This document shows positions 7,764 to 14,808 of a DNA stretch of 21,091 bases, piece after piece. The translations under genes were made by a program, and so were the position numbers. Source of the DNA: Bacillota bacterium (GTDB lineage: Bacteria; Bacillota; Clostridia; Oscillospirales; Acutalibacteraceae); NCBI GenBank assembly GCA_023412845.1, contig JAEZRH010000128.1, positions 1 through 21,091 on the forward strand, read 5' to 3'. The notes beneath the pieces were generated by a model. The model made no database searches. It had not been told where the DNA came from and worked only from the letters and a program-made list of their open reading frames with translations. How positions within the stretch are numbered: position 1 is the stretch's first letter; every line of letters begins with the position of its first letter.

Positions 7764-7848
7764 TGCTATAAAAAGCAGAAGGATTTGAACTATGACGGCG
7801 TGAAAAAGGCTGGACTTCATTTTGGATATCGAATATTGCTATTACGAT

Positions 7849-9255
7849 TCACTCCGTCTTGACCTGAACTCGCTTCGGGGAGACCCATTTCTTCGAGACC
7901 TTCTTGTATTTGAAGAAGGCAAAAAACTCGATGATGAACAGGAACGGCCTGAAGAAGAACGCATCAAGAATGGCAATGCCAAGTCCCCTGACGACATCCG
8001 AGACAGAAAAGTAATCGCTTTTCATATACAGTTTATCAATAAATGTTGTGATCGTGAGCATTGTTCCCAGAAGCACGTATACAAGGAAAACGATAATAAC
8101 ATAAGGTATATTGATTATTTTTAAAGCCGTCGAGGCTATGATCACGAACCAGCCCAACAGGATAAAGAATGGGCAGTACAGTTCATATAACATCATAAAG
8201 GGTATCGTGAACATACCTATCGTGCCGTATTTCGGGTTAAGTATCATCTTTCTGTATTTCCAGAAGTTCTGCATCAGTCCGCAGTGCCATCTTTCTCTCT
8301 GCTTTTTCAGGTCCTTCAGCGATCCCGGGGCCTGGGTCCAGCAGACGCTGTCCGGAACATATTTCATTGAGTAGGGAAGTTTATTTTTTCTGTAATATTC
8401 GTGCAGTTTCATGGTGAGCTCCATGTCCTCGCCCATGCTTTTCTGATCATATCCGCCGACGGCAACCACGGCGGATTTTTTAAACACACCGTATCCTCCC
8501 GATATGATCAGGTTTGAGTTGGTAAGGTTCTGGAAAATCCTTGAGCCGACAAAGGCTCTGCCGTATTCCAGGATCTGCATATCAGAGACAATGTTTCTCC
8601 CCAGTGAAGATGAAACCGGGACGGCATCTCTGAAACTTACATTGTTCGATATTTTGATATTGCCGCCTATACCGATCACGTTGTTTTCTTCAAGGATGGC
8701 TCTGCTTGCGTATTTCAGTGCGTCGCGCTGGAGGACCTCGTCGGCATCCATACAGACAAAATACGGATACGACATCACGTTGATTGCGGCGTTGTTAGCA
8801 TCGGCTTTGCATTTGCCGTTTTCCTTTGAGATCAAAAGGATCGGGATATTTCCGCTTTTGCCTTTATAAACTTCCTTTATCGGACGGCATGGCACCTGAT
8901 ACCTAATCGGCCTGTCAGTGTCGCGCTCAAGGCCGAAAGTATCGATCAGAAGCTGTTTTGTATTGTCGGTGGAGCCGTCGTCAACAGCAACGATTTCGAA
9001 AATCCTGTAATCGAGCTTTAGAAGATTGTTTATCGTCTGTATGGCCGTTACATTTTCGTTGTACGCCGGTACGATGATCGAGACCGGGAAATAGAACTTG
9101 TGGTCAAGCTCATTGTGAAGCCTCTCCATTTTTCTGTATCTGTACATTGTTATTGAGCCATACATATTGCTGATCAGCAAAAATGAAGCGTAGACCACAA
9201 GATAGAAAAGGAAAAAAGCATTACAGAAAATAATAATATCGACAATGATGTTCAT
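7849..9255 (-). CDS. Processive family 2 membrane glycosyltransferase (NodC/PgaC/cellulose-synthase-like)
   Basis: This 468-residue protein is likely to polymerise and extrude a beta-linked polysaccharide from a nucleotide sugar. An N-terminal membrane segment (about 5-28) precedes the catalytic domain. The domain shows the full processive set: VDDGSTDNT with D92-D93, D170-A-D172 for the metal, GED at 275-277 and QRERW at 319-323. Several hydrophobic segments follow from about residue 348 to 450, as in poly-N-acetylglucosamine and hyaluronan synthases, then a basic tail. The ATG overlaps the stop of the HEAT-repeat gene by four bases, so the two are coupled. No deacetylase, BcsB-like or c-di-GMP receptor gene is present in the window. 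The polymer cannot be named from sequence alone. Confidence 0.88.
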   Translation of the reverse strand: MNIIVDIIIFCNAFFLFYLVVYASFLLISNMYGSITMYRYRKMERLHNELDHKFYFPVSIIVPAYNENVTAIQTINNLLKLDYRIFEIVAVDDGSTDNTKQLLIDTFGLERDTDRPIRYQVPCRPIKEVYKGKSGNIPILLISKENGKCKADANNAAINVMSYPYFVCMDADEVLQRDALKYASRAILEENNVIGIGGNIKISNNVSFRDAVPVSSSLGRNIVSDMQILEYGRAFVGSRIFQNLTNSNLIISGGYGVFKKSAVVAVGGYDQKSMGEDMELTMKLHEYYRKNKLPYSMKYVPDSVCWTQAPGSLKDLKKQRERWHCGLMQNFWKYRKMILNPKYGTIGMFTIPFMMLYELYCPFFILLGWFVIIASTALKIINIPYVIIVFLVYVLLGTMLTITTFIDKLYMKSDYFSVSDVVRGLGIAILDAFFFRPFLFIIEFFAFFKYKKVSKKWVSPKRVQVKTE

Positions 9256-10337
9256 GATACTGCACCGACCCCCTTTTTTGAGAGCTCATAGGTAAGCTCC
9301 TCAATGGCATATCTGTCGTTTCCGTTGATAACCTTGGAGATATACGCGTCAGATACCTTCATGGCGGCAAGAGATTTTGCAGAATTGACTCTTACATACC
9401 AGGTCTTAGAAGTAAGCGCTCTGATAAGTACTTGTATGACGTTTTCAAAGTCATAAGACACAAGCGATGAAGCGGCGACCGCGGCAGGTTCCCAGTTTTC
9501 ACTGTTATAGTTGTTTTCCAGCACTTTCAGGATGGCTTCACCATTTTGAGCGCTGTAAAATTTTGAGAGCAGCCTGATGATACAGCACACAATGTCTGTG
9601 GAAGTATCACTGCCATCAAGCATGCTTCTGAATTGAGCATCGTAATTATGGTTTTCCGTGTATCTCAGAAAGTTTATCACAGCCACTTTGAAACAATTGC
9701 CGAGTTCGCTGAAAACGTCCATGAGTTCCTCTGCCAGTTTCGCTTGGTCTCCGGTGAATTTGAGCAGATCGTCTCCCAGAAGCTTTTCGCTGTGATAAAT
9801 GTTGTTTTCGGACAGACTGACAAAAGCTTCGACGATTTTTTTCTCGTTTCCGAAGCTGAACAGTGCCAGAAGGGCATTTTCGCGCACATAAACAGAACCG
9901 TCCGGCAGATACCTCAGCATCAGATCATCAAAATACTGATGCTCTTCGGGTTTCCGCAGGTCAAAGCCCGCAAGCATATATGCAAAAAAGGCACGCATCG
10001 TATGGCCGCGCAATTTTGAGCCTAGCCCTGCTATTTGAACCCGGTTGTCATACAGAATCCTTTTGATATCCGGATTATCTTCACGAGCCTGATTGTAGGC
10101 ATCGCTGAAAGCCGCAAGCATAGTCGCGTCTTTCAACTTTTTTATGAGACCTTTTCTCAGTAAATAGGTTCCTTCGTTTTTGCACTTACTGAATACGTCC
10201 AACCATAAATTTTTCTTTCTTGTGAGATCGTTTTCGTAATTTTTCATGAAGCGACGGATGAAAATGTGCGAAATAATAATTACCGCCACAACCGCTATGT
10301 ACACCAGCAGCATCAACAAGATATTCAAATTTGACAT
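9252..10337 (-). CDS. Membrane-anchored HEAT-repeat protein
   Basis: This 361-residue protein has one N-terminal membrane segment (about residues 4-28), a basic stretch (RRFMKNYENDLTRKK), then an all-helical region probably in the cytoplasm. HEAT/ARM-like repeats are recognisable by phrases such as DGSVYVRENALLALFSFG, NWEPAAVAASSLVSYD and TWYVRVNSAKSLAAMK. Such repeats usually act as protein-binding scaffolds. GGTGA precedes the ATG at 10337. The gene overlaps the processive glycosyltransferase by four bases, so it is probably a partner or regulator of that synthase; that role is inferred from coupling only. The leader upstream contains a small AT-rich palindrome (10448-10463), and I could not fix a confident promoter. 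Confidence 0.75.
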   Translation of the reverse strand: MSNLNILLMLLVYIAVVAVIIISHIFIRRFMKNYENDLTRKKNLWLDVFSKCKNEGTYLLRKGLIKKLKDATMLAAFSDAYNQAREDNPDIKRILYDNRVQIAGLGSKLRGHTMRAFFAYMLAGFDLRKPEEHQYFDDLMLRYLPDGSVYVRENALLALFSFGNEKKIVEAFVSLSENNIYHSEKLLGDDLLKFTGDQAKLAEELMDVFSELGNCFKVAVINFLRYTENHNYDAQFRSMLDGSDTSTDIVCCIIRLLSKFYSAQNGEAILKVLENNYNSENWEPAAVAASSLVSYDFENVIQVLIRALTSKTWYVRVNSAKSLAAMKVSDAYISKVINGNDRYAIEELTYELSKKGVGAVS

Positions 10338-10447
10338 ATATTCACCAATATCGACTCTTTTGCCGAAAGACTCTGGTCTCTATCCCCCTTTTCAAATAAA
10401 ATTTCTGTATTAAAAATTCATCTCATGAACTATATATATAACTATTA

Positions 10448-10463
10448 ACATTAAAAATAATGT
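10448..10463. repeat. Small AT-rich palindrome in the leader of the HEAT-repeat gene
   Basis: ACATTA and TAATGT form a perfect 6-bp inverted repeat around AAAA, about 110 bases upstream of the HEAT-repeat gene and next to a TATATATATA tract (10431-10440). It may be a regulator site. The rest of the 280-base interval between this gene and the tRNAs shows no gene. Confidence 0.3.
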
Positions 10464-10578
10464 CTGAAAGTAATTTTTCAAGGAAATTATGAAGAAAACA
10501 TGTAGATATTCCGCTTTTCCCGGTAAATATAGCCGTCGTCATCCTTAAAAGCGCGCCCAAGAGTTTATGGCGGCATCA

Positions 10579-10619
10579 CAAAGAAAGAGAAGCACCTATT
10601 GGGTGCTTCTCTTTCTTTG
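10579..10619 (-). terminator. Terminator of the tRNA operon
   Basis: An 18-bp perfect stem (10579-10596 with 10602-10619) with a five-base loop lies directly after tRNA-Val. On the minus strand the 3' arm is pyrimidine-rich (CTTCTCTTTCTTT), so the GC-rich inner part followed by this tract can act as an intrinsic terminator. The base of the stem overlaps the encoded CCA end of tRNA-Val at 10618-10619. Because the 3' arm sequence is the same on both strands, it may also stop transcripts coming from the left. Confidence 0.7.
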
Positions 10620-10694
10620 GTGGACGCAACGGGACTCGAACCTGTGACCTCTCGCGTGTGAGGCGAACGCTCTAACCAGCTGAGCTATGCGTCC
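10618..10694 (-). tRNA. tRNA-Val(CAC)
   Basis: The minus strand folds as a normal cloverleaf of 77 nt including an encoded CCA. The acceptor stem is GGACGCA/TGCGTCC, the D stem GCTC/GAGC, the anticodon stem TTCGC/GCGAG with loop CTCACAC, and the T arm ACAGG-TTCGAGT-CCTGT. Anticodon CAC reads GUG valine codons. It is the last gene of a three-tRNA cluster. A terminator-like hairpin with T6 directly abuts its 5' end. Confidence 0.95.
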
Positions 10695-10722
10695 AAAAAA
10701 GTTTGCGCGATGCCGCGCAAAC
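10695..10722 (-). terminator. Terminator-like hairpin between tRNA-Glu and tRNA-Val
   Basis: On the minus strand GTTTGCGCG and CGCGCAAAC form a 9-bp stem with a four-base loop (10701-10722), followed at once by six T (10700-10695). The T run ends exactly where tRNA-Val begins. It may partly terminate transcription inside the cluster or guide processing. Confidence 0.65.
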
Positions 10723-10729
10723 TCCTAAC

Positions 10730-10804
10730 TGGTGACCCGGGCGAGAATCGAACTCGCGTTACCGCCGTGAAAGGGCGGTGTCTTAGCCGCTTGACCACCG
10801 GGCC
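10730..10804 (-). tRNA. tRNA-Glu(TTC)
   Basis: The minus strand gives a 75-nt cloverleaf with encoded CCA. The acceptor stem is GGCCCGG/CCGGGTC with one G-U pair, the anticodon stem CCGCC/GGCGG with loop CTTTCAC (anticodon TTC), and the T arm GCGAG-TTCGATT-CTCGC. It lies four bases after tRNA-Met, so both come from one precursor. Confidence 0.95.
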
Positions 10805-10808
10805 GCAT

Positions 10809-10885
10809 TGGTAGCGGCAATTGGATTCGAACCAACGACGCTTCGGGTATGAACCGAATGCTCTAGCCAACTGAGCTATGCCGCC
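10809..10885 (-). tRNA. tRNA-Met(CAT), elongator type
   Basis: The minus strand gives a 77-nt cloverleaf with encoded CCA. The anticodon stem is TTCGG/CCGAA with loop TTCATAC (anticodon CAT). The acceptor stem GGCGGCA/TGCCGCT pairs fully, with a G-U at position 1-72, so it lacks the unpaired first base typical of initiator tRNA. A lysidine-modified tRNA-Ile cannot be strictly excluded, but elongator Met fits best. Confidence 0.9.
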
Positions 10886-10891
10886 ATATTC

Positions 10892-10912
10892 CTCCGCTTT
10901 TTAACAGCGGAG
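10892..10912 (-). other. Leader hairpin upstream of tRNA-Met
   Basis: CTCCGCT and AGCGGAG form a 7-bp stem with a seven-base loop. It lies in the short transcribed leader between the tRNA promoter and tRNA-Met. It is probably removed by RNase P processing of the precursor. Confidence 0.4.
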
Positions 10913-10920
10913 CGTTACTT

Positions 10921-10950
10921 ATTATAAACCATTTCAGCAAGGCTTGTCAA
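10921..10950 (-). promoter_or_regulatory. Promoter of the tRNA-Met-Glu-Val operon
   Basis: On the minus strand, a perfect TTGACA (10945-10950) and a perfect TATAAT (10921-10926) are separated by 18 bases. The start site would be near 10914, about 30 bases before tRNA-Met. The -35 box lies only about 34 bases beyond the guaB stop, and no terminator stands between them. Confidence 0.85.
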
Positions 10951-10983
10951 TAAATTTGCAGAATTATTTTTAACAATTCAAAC

Positions 10984-12462
10984 TCACATGGAAACGGAAT
11001 AGTTCGGCGCTTCCTTCGTGATCTGAATATCGTGCGGGTGGCTCTCGCGCAGTCCGGCGCCCGTGATCTTGACAAACTTTGCCTTCGAATGCAGCTCGCC
11101 GATATTCGCACAACCCGTATACCCCATTCCGGAGCGCAGGCCGCCGACCATCTGGTAAACCGTTTCGGAAAGGGGCCCCTTGTACGGTACGCGGCCCTCG
11201 ACGCCTTCCGGGACAAGCTTCTTGGAATCCTGCTGGAAATACCGGTCCTTACTGCCCTGCCCCATGGCGGCAAGGCTGCCCATGCCGCGGTACACCTTGA
11301 ACTGGCGGCCCTGATACAGCTCGGTCTCCCCGGGCGATTCCTCGCAGCCGGCGACGAGCGACCCGACCATGACCACGCTGGCCCCCGCCGCCAGCGCCTT
11401 GACGATGTCGCCGGAGTATTTGATGCCGCCATCCGCGATGACCGGGATTCCGGCCTCCTGCGCGGCACAGGCCGCGTCGTAGATGGCTGTGATCTGCGGC
11501 ACGCCGATACCGGCGACGATGCGCGTGGTACAGATGGAGCCCGGCCCGATGCCGACCTTCACGCAGTCTGCCCCGGCGTCGATGAGCGCCTTTGTGCCTT
11601 CCGCAGTGGCGACGTTTCCGGCAATGAGCTGCAGGTCGGGGTACGCCTTCTTGACATGTCTGACGGCCTCCAGGATGCCGCTGTTGTGCCCGTGTGCGGA
11701 ATCCAGCACCACTACGTCCACCTGAGCCGCAACAAGCGCCGCCACGCGGTCGAGGACGTCCCTCGTCGCGCCGATGGCCGCGCCGCACAGAAGACGGCCG
11801 TTCGCATCCCTTGCGGAATTGGGGTACTGTACCGCCTTTTCGATATCCTTGATGGTGATGAGGCCTTTCAGTCTGCCCTCGGCGTCCACGATCGGCAGCT
11901 TCTCGATCCTGTGGCTGCGGAGGATCTCCTTCGCCTCCGCCAGAGTGGTCCCCACCGGCGCCGTGACCAGATGCTCCTTTGTCATGACCTGCGAGATCGG
12001 CTGGCTGAAGTCGGAGCCTTCCATGAACCGCAGGTCGCGGTTTGTGATGATGCCAACAAGGCGGCCCTCTTCGCAGATCGGCACTCCGGAGATGCGGTAG
12101 CGCGACATCAGTTCTTCCGCGTCGTGCACGGAATTTTCGGGCGAGAGGAAGAACGGGTTGACGATGACGCCGTTTTCCGAGCGTTTCACGCGGTCGACCA
12201 TGTCGGCCTGCCGGTCGATCGGCATGTTTTTGTGGATGATGCCGATCCCCCCTTCCCGCGCGATGGCGATCGCCATCTTTGTCTCCGTGACCGTGTCCAT
12301 CGCCGACGTCAACAGCGGCGTGTTCAGGTGGATTTTCGCCGTCAGCTGCGTGCCGATATCCACTTCCTTGGGCAGGACGCTCGATTCGCCGGGAATCAGC
12401 AGGACATCGTCAAATGTGAGGGCTTCCTTTACAAACTTTTCCGCGTAGTTCGTATTTAACAT
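10984..12462 (-). CDS. guaB: Inosine-5'-monophosphate dehydrogenase
   Basis: This enzyme oxidises IMP to XMP with NAD+, the committed step of guanine nucleotide synthesis. At 492 residues it is the full two-domain form. The barrel starts with LTFDDVLLIPGES. A CBS pair, a nucleotide-sensing module, occupies about residues 100-215 (VHDAEELMSRYRISGVPI and LRSHRIEKLPIVD). GIGPGSICTTR carries the catalytic Cys311. YRGMGS (391-396) and the flap residues R407-Y408 are in place. GGAGGA precedes the ATG at 12462 at good spacing. It has its own promoter and a leader hairpin, and no terminator separates it from the tRNA promoter downstream. Confidence 0.97.
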   Translation of the reverse strand: MLNTNYAEKFVKEALTFDDVLLIPGESSVLPKEVDIGTQLTAKIHLNTPLLTSAMDTVTETKMAIAIAREGGIGIIHKNMPIDRQADMVDRVKRSENGVIVNPFFLSPENSVHDAEELMSRYRISGVPICEEGRLVGIITNRDLRFMEGSDFSQPISQVMTKEHLVTAPVGTTLAEAKEILRSHRIEKLPIVDAEGRLKGLITIKDIEKAVQYPNSARDANGRLLCGAAIGATRDVLDRVAALVAAQVDVVVLDSAHGHNSGILEAVRHVKKAYPDLQLIAGNVATAEGTKALIDAGADCVKVGIGPGSICTTRIVAGIGVPQITAIYDAACAAQEAGIPVIADGGIKYSGDIVKALAAGASVVMVGSLVAGCEESPGETELYQGRQFKVYRGMGSLAAMGQGSKDRYFQQDSKKLVPEGVEGRVPYKGPLSETVYQMVGGLRSGMGYTGCANIGELHSKAKFVKITGAGLRESHPHDIQITKEAPNYSVSM

Positions 12463-12492
12463 GCCGTTCCTCCAAATTCAGCCTCATTGCCG

Positions 12493-12523
12493 AATGGACG
12501 GGCTATCCGCCCGTCCATTTTTT
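12493..12523. promoter_or_regulatory. GC-rich hairpin in the guaB leader, with T6 on the plus strand
   Basis: AATGGACGGGC and GCCCGTCCATT form an 11-bp stem with a five-base loop (12493-12519). On the minus strand this lies in the guaB leader, about 10 bases after the inferred start site. On the plus strand a six-T run (12518-12523) overlaps and extends beyond the stem, as in an intrinsic terminator, although no plus-strand gene is seen there. Confidence 0.6.
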
Positions 12524-12538
12524 AATTTATATTTAACA

Positions 12539-12567
12539 ATTTTAGCATCTTCCGCCAAGGTTATCAA
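12539..12567 (-). promoter_or_regulatory. guaB promoter
   Basis: On the minus strand, TTGATA (12562-12567) and TAAAAT (12539-12544) are 17 bases apart. Transcription would begin near 12532, giving a leader of about 70 nt that contains the hairpin at 12493-12519. Confidence 0.7.
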
Positions 12568-12668
12568 GTATTTCACGGAATTATACCCAACAGGTTTTCC
12601 TTTTTCCCTGTTTTCCGCAGTAAAATCCTCGATGTATAAACAATACCAAATTTTGCTGTATGTAAAAT

Positions 12669-13433
12669 TTATTCCATGGGCCGGCTCTTCGCCTGCACCG
12701 ACGCGGTAAAGCTGACTCCTCGCGGATTTTCTCCCCGGATCAGAAACTGCCCGTCGCTTTCTCCGGCAAAGATCGTCAGCTTGTCTCCCTCTTCGGTTTC
12801 CAGAAGGTAATTGATCTGCACCGTTCCGAGGGATTTCAGCACTGCTTCCGGCAGGCTGTCCGCCACCACGTCGCCATAGACGCAGTTGTTCATGTGGCCG
12901 TTCGCGTCGACGTCGGAACGAAAAACAGAACGCACGCCGATCCGCGGCAGGCTTTCGGGCGCGTGGAAACGCTCGATGCGTTCTTCCTTCGGGATCTCCG
13001 CGTCCGGGTAGTCCCAGAAGGTTTTGAGCGCCTGGGGCCGCTGAAGCTTGTGGGTCGAAGCATCCGCCAGCACGGAGGTCTGCATCACCTCGATCAAGAG
13101 CGAGCCGTTCGCGTCGTAAAATTCATAGTCCCGGTAAAACTGAACTCCGCAGCGCCCGCGCGGATGGGTCTTGATGGTCACGGCCTCGGCGTGCATGGGC
13201 AGGCGCCGCGCCTTTATCCGCGTGGAGATAATGAAAAAGACCAAATTCCCCCTGCCGCGCAGTTCTTCATAGCTGATATGCAGCAGCCGGAGGTGCTGCT
13301 CGCTTGTTTCCTGCACAAGACGCAGCACCGAGCCGAGCTTCAGCTTGTTCCCCCGCCCGACTTCGTAAACGGGCACCGTCAGGTTCCTTGTGTATTCGGC
13401 GACCAGTTCCTGAGGGATTTTCACTTTGATCAC
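12669..13433 (-). CDS. Acyl-ACP thioesterase (FatA/FatB family)
   Basis: This 254-residue double-hotdog enzyme hydrolyses acyl-ACP to free fatty acid and ACP. The first hotdog is marked by PVYEVGRGNKLKLGSVLRLVQETSEQH. The second carries the catalytic segment DVDANGHMNN (174-183), with D176, N178 and H180 matching the family's Asp-Asn-His set. The GTG start at 13433 overlaps the serS stop (GTGA), so the genes are coupled. AAGGA lies very close to that GTG, so the second GTG at 13424 is a possible alternative start. Chain-length preference cannot be read. The enzyme could recycle acyl chains or supply free fatty acids. Confidence 0.88.
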   Translation of the reverse strand: MIKVKIPQELVAEYTRNLTVPVYEVGRGNKLKLGSVLRLVQETSEQHLRLLHISYEELRGRGNLVFFIISTRIKARRLPMHAEAVTIKTHPRGRCGVQFYRDYEFYDANGSLLIEVMQTSVLADASTHKLQRPQALKTFWDYPDAEIPKEERIERFHAPESLPRIGVRSVFRSDVDANGHMNNCVYGDVVADSLPEAVLKSLGTVQINYLLETEEGDKLTIFAGESDGQFLIRGENPRGVSFTASVQAKSRPME

Positions 13434-14713
13434 ATCCTTATAACATCCATGCCGACATACTTGCGCAAAACCTCTGGAACGGTGACGCTTCCGTCGGCGT
13501 TCTGGTACTGCTCCACAATGGCGGGCATCACGCGGCTCGTCGCCAGGCCGGAGGCGTTCAGCGTATGCACGAACTGAGTCTTTCCGTCCTCCCCGCGGAA
13601 CCTGACGTTCCCGCGGCGGGCCTGATAATCGCGCGCGTTCGAGGCGGAGCTTACTTCTTTATAGATTCCCATGCTCGGAATCCAGACTTCGATGTCGTAG
13701 GTGCGCGCCATGGAGAACGAGCAGTCGCCCGCGGCCAGTTTGCTGAGCCGGTAGTGAAGGCCCAGCTCCTGCACAAGGTGCTCCGCCTTGCCCACAAGCT
13801 CTTCGAAGGCCTTGTCCGACTCGTCCGGTTTCGTGTACTGCACCATTTCCACCTTGTTGAACTGGTGCCCGCGGATCATGCCGCGCTCTTCCGAGCGGTA
13901 GCTGCCCGCCTCGCGGCGGTAGCAGGGCGTGTAGGCGATGTATTTTCTCGGCAGCTCGTCGGGAGAAAGAATCTCGTCGCGGTGCAGGTTGACAAGCGCC
14001 GTCTCCGCCGTGGGGAGCAGGAACTTTTTCTCCGTGCTCGTCGGGTTGGCGATCCAGTAGACCTCGTCCCCAAATTTCGGGAACTGGCCCGCGACGTAGC
14101 CGCACTCGTAGTTCAGCATGTGCGGCACCAGCATCAGCTCGTACCCGTCGCGGATATGCTCGTCGATGAAGAAATTGAGCAGCGCCCATTCGAGGCGCGC
14201 TCCCATGCCGCAGTAGATCCACGATCCCGCGCCCGCCAGCTTTGCTCCGCGCTGGTAGTCGATAAGGTGCAGGCTCTCGCAGAGCTCCACATGGTTTTTC
14301 GGCGTGAAGCCCTCGAACTTCGGCTGTTCCCCGAAGTAGTGAAGCGGTTTGTTGTTTTCCTTGCCGCCCGCGGCGACGTCCGGGTCCGGCATATTCGGCA
14401 GGCTTAAGAGAAGCGCTTTCTGCTTTTCTTCGGTCTCGTCGAGCTGCGCCGTGCACTCCTTTACCTGGCTCGCCAGCGTCTTCATTCGGGCCATCAGTTC
14501 GGAGGCGTCGCCGCCCTGCTTCTTGATCTGTGGAATCTGCTTGCTTGCGGCGTTCTGCTCCGCGCGCATCGATTCGGCACGGGCCGTGATCTCCCTGCGC
14601 TGCGCGTCGATGGCAAGGATATCGCCCACGATGGCGTCTGCGTCGTAATTGCGTTTCTTCGCTCCTGCTTTGATGAGTTCCGGATTGTTTCGAATCAGTT
14701 TGATGTCTATCAT
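13430..14713 (-). CDS. serS: Seryl-tRNA synthetase
   Basis: This class II synthetase charges tRNA-Ser and tRNA-Sec with serine. It has the usual length of 427 residues. Residues from about 27 to 100 form the long antiparallel coiled-coil arm that grips the tRNA. Motif 2 is TPCYRREAGSYRSEERGMIR and motif 3 is in the C-terminal third (SNARDYQARRGNVRFRGE region). AGGAGCAGGG precedes the ATG. Only 95 bases separate it from parB, and no T-box leader fits there, so it is presumably read from the parA promoter or a weak local one. It overlaps the thioesterase start by four bases. Confidence 0.97.
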   Translation of the reverse strand: MIDIKLIRNNPELIKAGAKKRNYDADAIVGDILAIDAQRREITARAESMRAEQNAASKQIPQIKKQGGDASELMARMKTLASQVKECTAQLDETEEKQKALLLSLPNMPDPDVAAGGKENNKPLHYFGEQPKFEGFTPKNHVELCESLHLIDYQRGAKLAGAGSWIYCGMGARLEWALLNFFIDEHIRDGYELMLVPHMLNYECGYVAGQFPKFGDEVYWIANPTSTEKKFLLPTAETALVNLHRDEILSPDELPRKYIAYTPCYRREAGSYRSEERGMIRGHQFNKVEMVQYTKPDESDKAFEELVGKAEHLVQELGLHYRLSKLAAGDCSFSMARTYDIEVWIPSMGIYKEVSSASNARDYQARRGNVRFRGEDGKTQFVHTLNASGLATSRVMPAIVEQYQNADGSVTVPEVLRKYVGMDVIRM

Positions 14714-14808
14714 TTTTCCCTGCTCCTCAGCTCCGCCGTGCGGCGGGAATATTTTTAGTATGCGCCGTTTTTCTTTCCGGCATGCCGGTCCTGCCCGCAG
14801 AAACGCTT

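Noticed and set aside
10338..10480. c-di-GMP or other riboswitch upstream of the HEAT-repeat and synthase genes
   Set aside because: I looked for GEMM-type conserved segments and found none. The GAGTC direct repeat and small stems are not enough to support a riboswitch.
11032..12459. Long plus-strand open frame antisense to guaB
   Set aside because: It covers guaB almost end to end, is very rich in Arg, Asp and His, and no family is recognisable.
14714..14808. T-box leader upstream of serS
   Set aside because: The gap is only 95 bases and contains no T-box sequence or specifier stem. Two small GC palindromes there have no T run.
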